64,000 nt of DNA, taken from positions 1 through 64,000 of the forward strand of contig JAGBMJ010000141.1 in the NCBI GenBank assembly GCA_017634975.1, given 5' to 3'. Of the stretch, positions 36,062-43,812 are shown piece by piece (within the stretch, counting starts at the first letter, position 1; the number at the start of each line of letters is the position of its first letter). The notes under the pieces are model-generated. The model did no database searches. It worked only from the letters and a program-made list of their open reading frames with translations, and had not been told where the DNA came from. This DNA comes from Lachnospiraceae bacterium. Lineage in GTDB: Bacteria; Bacillota; Clostridia; Lachnospirales; Lachnospiraceae. The position numbers and the translations under genes are program-made.

Positions 36062-37369
36062 TTGTTAAGACGAAAAGCGTATGATGCCCTGCAGCAATGG
36101 AAGAAAGAAAAAAACAAGAAATGTCTTCTTGTTCAGGGAGCACGACAAACGGGAAAAACCTATATAATCGAATGTTTCGGAACAGAGCAGTATGATGAAA
36201 TGCTGGAGATCAACTTTAAGGAAACGCCGGATGCTGCGGAGATCTTCAAGGGTAGCTTAAAGGTAGATGACCTTCTGATGGCGTTGAGATTCCGTTATCC
36301 GGATAAAAAACTGATACCGGGATCAACACTGCTTTTTTTTGATGAGATCCAGGAATGCGCGGAGGCTATCACATCCCTGAAGTTTTGGGCAAATGATAAC
36401 CGATATGATGTGATCGCGTCCGGCTCTTTGCTTGGTATCGATTATAAGCGTGCATCCTCCTATCCTGTGGGTTATGTGGATTATCTGAAAATGCATGGAT
36501 TGGATCTGGAAGAGTTTTTATGGGCGCTGGGGATCACGGAAGACATGATAGCATCGCTCAGGGATTACTTTGATAAAAAGCAGGTTATTCCGGATGTCAT
36601 TCATAATCAGATGATGCAGTATTTTCGCACTTATATGGCGTTGGGAGGCATGCCGGAAATTGTAAATAGTTATGTATCGGAACATGATTTTAGCAAGGCA
36701 GACCGGCTGCAGCGTGCTTTGCTGCAAGGCTATCAGTACGATATTGCTCATTATGCTGTTGCTGAAGAAAAAGTAAAGGCGGAGAAATGTTTTCTATCTC
36801 TTGGAAAACAACTTTTAGATAAAGATAATCATAAATTTCAGTATAAAGAAGTGGAGCATGGCGGACGTGCGCAGAAGTATTATTCCAGTGTGGAATGGCT
36901 TTTGCGGGCCGATATATTACAGCAGTGTCGTTTGGTAACAGATGTGCGTTATGATCTGGACGATTATGCGCGGGATGATTTTTTCCGCGCCTATACAACG
37001 GACCTTTCTCTGTTATTGCCCATGAAAGATTATTCCTTAAAACAGCACATAGTGGAAAATACCCTGCAGGGGAATTCCAAAGGCGGTATCTATGAATGCG
37101 TGATCGCTGATCTGTTAGGGAAGAAAGACTATCCGTTGTATTTTTATAAAAAAGAAAGCACCAAATGGGAACTGGATTTTCTTTTCCAAAAGGAAGGTGC
37201 CGTGATCCCTATTGAGGTTAAAAGCGGCAATAGTAAAGCAGTATCTCTGAATCTGTTTATGAAAAGCAGGCAGGATATACCAATAGCATATAAACTGCAC
37301 GATGGAAATATCGGAGCAGCAGAAGATCGGATCTGGAGCTTGCCGCTATATATGGCGATGTTTCTTTGA
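36062..37369 (+). CDS. AAA ATPase with DUF4143 domain
   Basis: A 435-aa protein with TTG start at 36062, 10–12 nt after AAAAAGGAG. The ATPase domain has Walker A GARQTGKT and Walker B TLLFFDEIQE, then a sensor-like VIASGSLLGI. The C-terminal DUF4143 part ends with WELDFLFQKEGAVIPIEVKSG, a PD-(D/E)xK nuclease-like core. Such proteins are abundant, mobile and poorly understood; some are linked to toxin or defence roles, without proof. Base composition from here to about 41.5 kb looks more AT-rich than the flanks, suggesting acquisition. Confidence 0.9.
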   Translation: MLRRKAYDALQQWKKEKNKKCLLVQGARQTGKTYIIECFGTEQYDEMLEINFKETPDAAEIFKGSLKVDDLLMALRFRYPDKKLIPGSTLLFFDEIQECAEAITSLKFWANDNRYDVIASGSLLGIDYKRASSYPVGYVDYLKMHGLDLEEFLWALGITEDMIASLRDYFDKKQVIPDVIHNQMMQYFRTYMALGGMPEIVNSYVSEHDFSKADRLQRALLQGYQYDIAHYAVAEEKVKAEKCFLSLGKQLLDKDNHKFQYKEVEHGGRAQKYYSSVEWLLRADILQQCRLVTDVRYDLDDYARDDFFRAYTTDLSLLLPMKDYSLKQHIVENTLQGNSKGGIYECVIADLLGKKDYPLYFYKKESTKWELDFLFQKEGAVIPIEVKSGNSKAVSLNLFMKSRQDIPIAYKLHDGNIGAAEDRIWSLPLYMAMFL

Positions 37370-37577
37370 TACGGATTGCCTCTCTGCTTTTCTTTGGTGA
37401 GCTTCAGAGAGTACCACATCTACTGGCCAGGGTTGATACGTTGAAGAATAATGGGGATCTTTCCGTTGAGAGTATGGAAGGTTAAGGCGATTGAGGATGC
37501 CATGAGGCATTTTCAGATGATTCCATAGGGTTCTGGGATTTGAGGAAGCTCGGGAGCGAGAGGAGTGAATACTACAG

Positions 37578-38102
37578 ATGGACGACAATTATATGAAACG
37601 TTGTTACGAGCTGGCGATCAGCGCCGGAAAAAAGGGCTATGATACTTTTGGCGCAGTTCTTGTTCATAAAGGGGTAATTCTGGAAGAGGCTGAAAACACG
37701 GCAGACTATGTTCACAAGATATTCGGACATGCGGAATTCAATCTGGTTCATAAATGCGCTAACAAGTATTCCGATGAAATCTTGGAAAACTCGGTCGTTT
37801 ATTCCAGTTGTGCACCCTGCGAACGGTGCCTGGCGGCAATCGCGTCCCTTGGGGTGCACAAAATCGTATGCGGTGTCTCCTATAAAGAGTTTTGCAAGCT
37901 GTTGCCCTTTGATTACCAGGCGGTGGATCGCAAAGGGCTATTAAAACAATTGGGCATTCAGATGACGCTCACAGAATCCGTACTCGAAGAAGAAGGGATG
38001 CACGTATTTGAATGGTGGGGCGGTGAATATCACCCGCTTGAGGAACTCATTGCGGAAATGGATGAAGTGAAAAAGAAACAAAAAACAGGAGTAACAGATT
38101 AA
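37578..38102 (+). CDS. nucleoside/guanine deaminase-like protein (CDA fold)
   Basis: A 174-aa zinc-dependent deaminase of the tRNA-adenosine/guanine deaminase superfamily. GHAEFNLVHK supplies the catalytic Glu and a zinc His, and SSCAPCERCLAAI supplies the two zinc Cys. The start is ATG 37578 with GAGGAG about 12 nt upstream. The substrate is not fixed by sequence. The 208-bp gap before it contains only a possible gene remnant. Its stop overlaps the next ATG (TAATG), so translation is coupled with the acetyltransferase. Confidence 0.85.
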   Translation: MDDNYMKRCYELAISAGKKGYDTFGAVLVHKGVILEEAENTADYVHKIFGHAEFNLVHKCANKYSDEILENSVVYSSCAPCERCLAAIASLGVHKIVCGVSYKEFCKLLPFDYQAVDRKGLLKQLGIQMTLTESVLEEEGMHVFEWWGGEYHPLEELIAEMDEVKKKQKTGVTD

Positions 38103-38845
38103 TGAACCTGGAAGATTGCTACATTGAAGAGGATTTGTTCCCCAAAATCTTTACAGATTATGAGGAGAGGGAATACGGAATCCTTTTCTTTAATACCGAT
38201 AATAAGGATTCTTATGATTCGAACCATGCAGTGATATATAAAGATAAGATTCATGATCTGCAGCATGTGCTTTCGGATATTACCGAGTTTTATAAGGAAA
38301 AGGGATGCAGTCCCATCATATATCAATCCATGCTGGATGATAACTGGTTCGATGAAATACAAGAAGAACTCTCGTCGGCTGGGTTTAAGAGTTGGATCGA
38401 AGGCCAGGAATATATGCTCCAAGTGGACGAGAACAGTATCGTTCCCAATCCGGAAATAAAAGTCATAAAAGTTTCGGAATGGAGCGAAGGGATAGAGAAT
38501 GTGTTTATTGAAGCGGAAGAACCATGGGAGATCAAGGTAGCGAAGAAAACGCTGGATTGCCCGGAAACATGGATGTTTGCAGCAAGTATGAATGGTAAGA
38601 TTATCGGATTATTGTACGGACATATTTCAGAGAGAGCCTGCCGGGTAGATTATCTTCTTGTTTCCAAGAAACATAGAAAAGCCGGTGTGGGACGTGCTCT
38701 GTTTTATAACTATGTGGAATGGTGCAGGCAAAATGGTATTGATAATGTCTATATATGGCCGGACGGAGAGACACCCAAAAGAATATATGAAGAAGGCGGC
38801 TACAGAGTAGTTGAAATCCGCAAGGCAGGACGCGCAGTATTGTGA
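38102..38845 (+). CDS. GNAT family N-acetyltransferase
   Basis: A 247-aa protein. The acetyltransferase domain lies in the C-terminal half: ETWMFAASMNGKIIGLLYG, RVDYLLVSKKHRKAGVGRAL (the acetyl-CoA pyrophosphate loop) and the final YEEGGYRVVEIRKAG. The N-terminal 120 residues are a second, diverged GNAT-like or accessory region. Substrate unknown. It is translationally coupled to the deaminase gene, suggesting related functions. Confidence 0.85.
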   Translation: MNLEDCYIEEDLFPKIFTDYEEREYGILFFNTDNKDSYDSNHAVIYKDKIHDLQHVLSDITEFYKEKGCSPIIYQSMLDDNWFDEIQEELSSAGFKSWIEGQEYMLQVDENSIVPNPEIKVIKVSEWSEGIENVFIEAEEPWEIKVAKKTLDCPETWMFAASMNGKIIGLLYGHISERACRVDYLLVSKKHRKAGVGRALFYNYVEWCRQNGIDNVYIWPDGETPKRIYEEGGYRVVEIRKAGRAVL

Positions 38846-38961
38846 GAATAGCAAGGATAGACAGATAATAGATTGATCCGGACAAAACGGAACATAAATT
38901 GACAAGATATCTTTTCCGACTCCGTGTAGAATACAATCATCAGAGAGAAGGAGTGTGACAA

Positions 38962-39846
38962 ATGGAGTGGCTTACCTGCATTAGGAAGGCAATCGATTAC
39001 ATGGAAGAGCATATGGAAGATAACATCAGTGCGCAGGATGTTGCGGGACAGGTCTTTATGTCATCATTCTTTTTTCAGAAGGGATTTTCAATGATGACCG
39101 GGTATGGGCCGGGTGAGTATATCAGAAACCGCAGACTGTACAAGGCGGCATTGGACCTTCAGAAATCGGACGAAAAGATAATCGATATAGCATTCCGTTA
39201 CTGCTATGAAACACCCGATAGCTTTACAAAAGCTTTTTCGCGTTTTCATGGTGTGAGCCCTTCCCAGGTGCGTGAAGGCGCACCGATAAAACCATTTCTT
39301 CCTCTGAAAGTTGAAATTTCTATTCGCGGAGGTAATAAGATGGATTACAAGATTAAAACTATGACCGGCTTTAAGGTGATCGGATTTGCAAGAGTTTTTG
39401 ATGGAGAAACTTCTTATGTGGAGATCCCCAGGTTCTGGGATGAAATCAGAGAAAAATATGCAGACAGTGTATGGAAAGGAAATGCTCCGACAAATACATA
39501 TGAAAAAGCAGTCGTAGATAACAACATCGGTGAATATGGTGTTTGCGTTGATGATGTCGGCGATGGCAGGTTCAGCTATATCGTTGCGGGTATTTACAAG
39601 GGCGGCGATGTGCCGGAAGGCATGACCGTTTATGAGCTTCCGGATTTTGACTGGGCGATTTTTGATTGTTACGGTTCCTGCCCTAAGGCGCTTCAGGATG
39701 TAAACACTAAAATCTGGAAAGAGTGGCTGCCGGGCAACCCTGACTTTGAGTTTCCGGGCCGCGTAAATATTGAGTGGTATGGAGACGGAGACCCGGGTGC
39801 TTCGGACTATCACGCTGCAATCTGGATTCCTGTGAAAAAGAAATAA
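38962..39846 (+). CDS. AraC family regulator with GyrI-like effector domain
   Basis: A 294-aa transcription factor of the Rob/SoxS-plus-GyrI layout. Residues 1–105 hold two helix-turn-helix motifs (ISAQDVAGQVFMSSFFFQKGF and KIIDIAFRYCYETPDSFTKAFSRFHGVSPSQVR). Residues 130–294 are a GyrI/AraC-E domain (MTGFKVIGFARVF, YVAGIYKGG-like segment, WIPVKKK) that usually binds hydrophobic or cationic drugs. GGAG lies upstream of ATG 38962. TTGACA at 38899 has no well-spaced -10, so its promoter is uncertain. It may control the two following genes. Confidence 0.9.
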   Translation: MEWLTCIRKAIDYMEEHMEDNISAQDVAGQVFMSSFFFQKGFSMMTGYGPGEYIRNRRLYKAALDLQKSDEKIIDIAFRYCYETPDSFTKAFSRFHGVSPSQVREGAPIKPFLPLKVEISIRGGNKMDYKIKTMTGFKVIGFARVFDGETSYVEIPRFWDEIREKYADSVWKGNAPTNTYEKAVVDNNIGEYGVCVDDVGDGRFSYIVAGIYKGGDVPEGMTVYELPDFDWAIFDCYGSCPKALQDVNTKIWKEWLPGNPDFEFPGRVNIEWYGDGDPGASDYHAAIWIPVKKK

Positions 39847-39863
39847 GCAGGAGGGCGGAAAGA

Positions 39864-40736
39864 ATGAATCAGACCGTTTTGGATTGGCTTTTGGAGGATA
39901 CAAATCCTGAGGTAAAGCTCAGAACCCTGAAGGAGTATGAACATTTACAGGACAATGATGAAACTGTTATAGCATGCAAAAATGAACTGCTTGGCAGCAA
40001 AGTATACCAGCGCGGACTTAAAAAACTCGGAAAAGAAAAAAACTGGGACAAGTATGATGCAATCCTTGGCTTTGCCGAATGGGGATTGACTAGGGACGAT
40101 ATCGGAAAGGACATCGATAGTGAGGTGTTCAGACTGATTGAAAACACAGGCTTTAAAATGTTGTGCGGCGAGCCGCTTTTGCTGAGGAACCTGGTTAAAC
40201 TGGGATATGGTCAGGAAGATGTTATAAAAAACGAGATTGAAAGTGTTCTCAGACTGATTCAGGAAGACGGCGGATTCAGGTGTATCAGTACTAACAAGAA
40301 GATCAATAATCCAAATAAACCTCATAAAAGCTGTGCGCGTCTGACAGTGGAATACCTTTTGCTGGTCGCGGAGCTTTCACTTAAAGGGTACAAACCTGAA
40401 TGTGCTGACGTCTTGGTGCATTATTTTACAAAAAGAAACATTTTCTACCGAACAGACGATATGAAAACGCCAATGGTAGACGTTATGTTAGGGACATTCT
40501 ACCCGCCGGATCCGATTAAAATCGGAGCTCACCAGATTATATATGCACTGCATGTGTTGGGATGTACATCTGATTCAGAAGCCATGCAGGCCGGGTACAG
40601 AGTGCTGGATCAACACAGACTGGAGAATGGCAGATATGTGTTGACTGCATCCAAAAGTGTACCGGCATTCAAGGTCGGAAATGTCGGAGAAGAGAACAAG
40701 TGGGTAACATTTTACGCATACATGGCGCAGGAATAG
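39864..40736 (+). CDS. alpha-toroid-like protein (prenyltransferase/squalene-oxidase repeat type)
   Basis: A 290-aa soluble protein. The start is ATG 39864 with GGAGGG upstream; a longer frame from 39774 overlaps the regulator gene and is unlikely. Helical repeats contain motifs such as GFAEWGLTRDD, LVKLGYGQED, QEDGGFRC and LENGRYVLTASK, which recall prenyltransferase/squalene-oxidase repeats. No clear catalytic signature was found. Eighteen bases after the AraC gene and 9 bases before the DinB-like gene, so probably one operon under that regulator. Confidence 0.5.
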   Translation: MNQTVLDWLLEDTNPEVKLRTLKEYEHLQDNDETVIACKNELLGSKVYQRGLKKLGKEKNWDKYDAILGFAEWGLTRDDIGKDIDSEVFRLIENTGFKMLCGEPLLLRNLVKLGYGQEDVIKNEIESVLRLIQEDGGFRCISTNKKINNPNKPHKSCARLTVEYLLLVAELSLKGYKPECADVLVHYFTKRNIFYRTDDMKTPMVDVMLGTFYPPDPIKIGAHQIIYALHVLGCTSDSEAMQAGYRVLDQHRLENGRYVLTASKSVPAFKVGNVGEENKWVTFYAYMAQE

Positions 40737-40745
40737 GAAGCAAGC

Positions 40746-41402
40746 ATGAATAAGGAATGGTCGGTACTTAATAAGACGATGCAGACAGAACTTAAGAAGA
40801 GAGGTACATTCAATCAGGGTATATTTTCACTCATGAAGTTGCGAGATGAGTTATGGAATACGATTCTTTCTCTGAAGAATGAATTGAGCAGTGATGAGTT
40901 CAATGCAATACCGTTTATAAATGCAGAAGGCTATCATAGTAAGACGATAGCATACTCTCTGTGGCATGTTTTCAGGATCGAAGATATTGTTGCTCATACG
41001 CTGGTAGCAGAGGATCAGCAGGTTTTCTTCAAGGGAGACTATCAGAAGAGGATTAATGCTCCGATCATCACAACCGGGAATGAACTTGTGAAGCAGGAAA
41101 TTGCAGATTTTTCGAAAGAACTTAATCTGGATGAACTGTATCATTATATCGGTGAAGTAAAAGACAGTACCGAGGTGGTACTGGAAAGCCTTTCTTTTGA
41201 TGATATTAAAAAGAAAATTTCGGACGAAACAAAAGAGAATCTGAGATCGCTCCATGTGGTAAGCGAAGATGAAAATGCCGTCTGGCTCATCGATTATTGG
41301 TGCAACAAGGATATTCGTGGATTGATCCAAATGCCGTTTTCCAGACATTGGATTATGCATCTTGAAGCGTGCCTGAGAATTAAAAGTAAGATTCATACGT
41401 AA
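40746..41402 (+). CDS. DinB-like four-helix protein
   Basis: A 218-aa protein. SLWHVFRIEDIVAHTLV near residue 75 and FSRHWIMHLEACLRI near the C terminus place His residues as in the metal site of DinB/DfsB-fold proteins, which include thiol S-transferases and many stress proteins. AGGAAG precedes ATG by 5 nt. Last intact gene of the accessory block. The call rests on His placement and helical layout, not on a search. Confidence 0.55.
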   Translation: MNKEWSVLNKTMQTELKKRGTFNQGIFSLMKLRDELWNTILSLKNELSSDEFNAIPFINAEGYHSKTIAYSLWHVFRIEDIVAHTLVAEDQQVFFKGDYQKRINAPIITTGNELVKQEIADFSKELNLDELYHYIGEVKDSTEVVLESLSFDDIKKKISDETKENLRSLHVVSEDENAVWLIDYWCNKDIRGLIQMPFSRHWIMHLEACLRIKSKIHT

Positions 41403-41529
41403 AGAAATACAGCGAAGTGTTAACGCTATCGGGATTGTATCAAAAGCAGGGCGATATGGAGGAACCTATGCACATTCTGATATAGCTTTAGAGTTCGCTT
41501 CATGGATTTCAGCAGAATTTAATCCTTAA
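41401..41529 (+). pseudogene. fragment of a KilA-N domain protein
   Basis: The frame in phase with 41401 encodes VNAIGIVSKAGRYGGTYAH followed by SDIALEFASWISAEFNP and a stop. This matches the core of the KilA-N domain of phage and mobile-element proteins, whose usual sequence here is GRYGGTYAHKDIAFEFASWISPEF. There is no start codon or the rest of the protein, so this is a remnant of a lost mobile-element gene at the right end of the AT-rich block. Confidence 0.8.
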
Positions 41530-41554
41530 AGTGCAAGCCGGATACAAAAAATAT

Positions 41555-43627
41555 TTATTTGTGTTCTTCGGAAATCTCGCGGACGCGGTCGGCATTCTCC
41601 ACGAAAGCCCTGGCGATCAGAGGATCGAAATGGGTACCGATACCTTCCTCGATGATAGACATCGCCTTTTCAAAAGTAAAAGGCTTCTTGTAGCTCCTGG
41701 TGGAGACCAGTGCATCAAAGACGTCCGAGATGGCCATAATGCGGGCAGAAAGCGGGATCTCTTCGCCTTTCAGACCGCAGGGGTAGCCGGTGCCGTTCCA
41801 TTTTTCGTGATGATAGGTGGCCAGGTTCAGGGCTTCCTCCAGGTAACCGGTATCGGCGCTGAGTGCCATAGCGCGCTCGATGATCTCTTTGCCTGCAGTG
41901 GTATGTTTCTTCATTTCGGTATATTCTTCGTCCGTCAGTTTGCCGGGCTTGTTCAGGATCGCATCCGGCACTTTGATCTTGCCCACATCGTGCAAAGGAG
42001 CTGAGTTGATCACGGTTTTGGCGTAGGCATCATTGATCTGCTCCGGATAGATCTGTTTTTCTTCCATGATCTGCAGGATCAGCCGCACATATTCCGCAGT
42101 CTTGCGGACATGGTCTCCGGTGCATTTGTCACGGCTTTCCACCATATCGGCGAGGATGTAGATCAGACCGTTCTGCATGTTTTCGATCTGCTCGCCTTTT
42201 TTCTGCACATCATCCAGATAGTTTACAGTATCCTTCAGGGCGTGCACCAGCACTTCGTAGAGGTTTTCCAGTTCGTCTCCGGTGGCGATCTGCAGGGATT
42301 GCAGGCGTTCCACACCGGCTTCCATGTTTTCATTGTCTTCCGCAAACCGGTGTGCGGCAGCGGTCATAGCATCGAGCGGGTAGGTCAGATGGTAGTCGGA
42401 ATACCACAGGCACAGTACCAGGATCAGGATAAAGAAACCGATGAACAGGGACAGGATCCTTGCAAGGAAACTGATGGCGTTTCGCTCCAGGGAAGCCATA
42501 CTGATGTCGGTGCAGGCGTAGCACACACAGTTTCCATTGGAATCGTACACCGGCTCATAATCGGTCAGGAGCCAGCCATAGGTATCGTTGGTTATGACCG
42601 GATCGATATCCTTTCCGGCCAGCAGGTCCGGGATCACATCGGTAAAGGACTCATCAAAGGGGATCACATCGCCCAGCGCGGCGCCGGGGAGACTCCCAGT
42701 ATCCAGGTCAAAGACCACGTGGCAGCCATCCTCGCGGATCTGATAGACGTAGATATACTCTATATAATGCGCACTGTCACGCAGTTTGTAGAGTTTCTGC
42801 AGCGTATCCGCATAATCCGGTGCGGAGGCGCCCTCGGTCAGGTAATCGTTGATCCGGTCCCCGTCGATGGTCAGGGCGGTCATGGTTGCCACATTTTTGC
42901 CGATGGTGGTAAACTGCTCCTGCGCAAAATTGCGATAGAGGAAAAAACTGATGGCGGTCGTGGCAAAAATAACGATCACCATGATGATGCAGATCAGCAG
43001 GGTTATTTTGGTACGCAGCGGGAATTTGCGGGTGCGCGTCTTACGGGCCTCCCGGATCTCCGAGCGGGTCATCGCCTTCTGGCGCCAGTCGGTCAGAGCC
43101 AGCAGGGAAGAGGAGGTTTTTGGCAGGATCTTTATTAATACGAAGGAAATGACAACGGTGATCGCCTTATCGAGCAGATCCAGTTTCAGATCGGACCATA
43201 ACTGCGCTGCGAAGGTCAGGTCGGATCCGTAGATAAACCAGGTGAGGACGGAACCGACGCCGCCGCCGAAAAAGGCAAGGAAGGGGATGGTGAGAAGCGC
43301 CTTCCACCACGTATCGTAAAAACCGCGCTTGGCCAGAAAGGTCGCGGTAAAGGCGATCAGTACGCTTACGCCGGCATAGTACATATTCGTGATGTCTGCC
43401 GTGGAATTGATGATATTGGTGAGATACCCCACGAAGATCCCGGGGAGATAGCCGCCCAGAACAGCGCCCAGCAGGGTGCCGATATTATCGATATAAAGGG
43501 GAAGCCCCAGATATTTTACAAAGCGGTTTGCGGAAATATTGATGAAAATAAACAGCACATAGATCAGTACCAGTTTCAGTTTCCGGACAGCTCCGTCAGA
43601 TGTTTTGGTCACGAAATCTTCCGCCAT
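41555..43627 (-). CDS. membrane HD-GYP phosphodiesterase with ECF-like N-terminal domain
   Basis: A 690-aa protein. The start is ATG 43627, with GGGAGGG 8 nt upstream; an upstream in-frame ATG at 43663 lacks a site. Residues 15–170 form a multi-helix domain (LYIDNIGTLLGAVLGGYLPG) resembling ECF/QueT-type small-molecule binding S-components. A second helix at about 230, an external sensor region and another helix at about 390 follow, then a HAMP-like stretch. The HD-GYP domain starts about 490: DHVRKTAEYV, PLHDVGKIKVPDAILNKPGKL, HHEKWNGTGYPCGLKGEEIP, SDVFDALVSTRSYKKPF. All catalytic residues are present, so it likely degrades cyclic di-GMP. Confidence 0.9.
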   Translation of the reverse strand: MAEDFVTKTSDGAVRKLKLVLIYVLFIFINISANRFVKYLGLPLYIDNIGTLLGAVLGGYLPGIFVGYLTNIINSTADITNMYYAGVSVLIAFTATFLAKRGFYDTWWKALLTIPFLAFFGGGVGSVLTWFIYGSDLTFAAQLWSDLKLDLLDKAITVVISFVLIKILPKTSSSLLALTDWRQKAMTRSEIREARKTRTRKFPLRTKITLLICIIMVIVIFATTAISFFLYRNFAQEQFTTIGKNVATMTALTIDGDRINDYLTEGASAPDYADTLQKLYKLRDSAHYIEYIYVYQIREDGCHVVFDLDTGSLPGAALGDVIPFDESFTDVIPDLLAGKDIDPVITNDTYGWLLTDYEPVYDSNGNCVCYACTDISMASLERNAISFLARILSLFIGFFILILVLCLWYSDYHLTYPLDAMTAAAHRFAEDNENMEAGVERLQSLQIATGDELENLYEVLVHALKDTVNYLDDVQKKGEQIENMQNGLIYILADMVESRDKCTGDHVRKTAEYVRLILQIMEEKQIYPEQINDAYAKTVINSAPLHDVGKIKVPDAILNKPGKLTDEEYTEMKKHTTAGKEIIERAMALSADTGYLEEALNLATYHHEKWNGTGYPCGLKGEEIPLSARIMAISDVFDALVSTRSYKKPFTFEKAMSIIEEGIGTHFDPLIARAFVENADRVREISEEHK

Positions 43628-43661
43628 CAAAATTCCCTCCCATTTGTCGTGGATATGCTTC

Positions 43662-43691
43662 ATTATAGCATGTCCGGTATTATGTCATCAA
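43662..43691 (-). promoter_or_regulatory. promoter of the membrane HD-GYP gene
   Basis: On the minus strand TTGATG (43686–43691) and TATAAT (43662–43667) are 18 nt apart. The predicted start near 43655 gives a leader of about 28 nt. Confidence 0.55.
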
Positions 43692-43710
43692 CAAAATGCA
43701 CATATTTTAG

Positions 43711-43739
43711 TGGAAAGATAACGTGACATTTGGTATAAT
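43711..43739 (+). promoter_or_regulatory. promoter of the MCP/binding-protein gene
   Basis: TGGAAA (43711–43716), 17-nt spacer, then TATAAT (43734–43739) preceded by TGG (extended -10). It is divergent from and only about 20 bp away from the HD-GYP promoter. Confidence 0.6.
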
Positions 43740-43812
43740 TTACGATATATGGGGGCAGAGCACGCAATTTGGGGCGTGCACATAGGCGTCTGTGAAAAGG
43801 GGGTACAGTTCT

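Noticed and set aside
37370-37577. Possible gene in the 208-base gap before the deaminase
   Set aside because: Plus-strand frames contain short coherent-looking stretches but with stops and frame changes; at most an unrecognised remnant.
42110-43138. 342-codon plus-strand frame
   Set aside because: Antisense to the HD-GYP protein; no ribosome site or domain.
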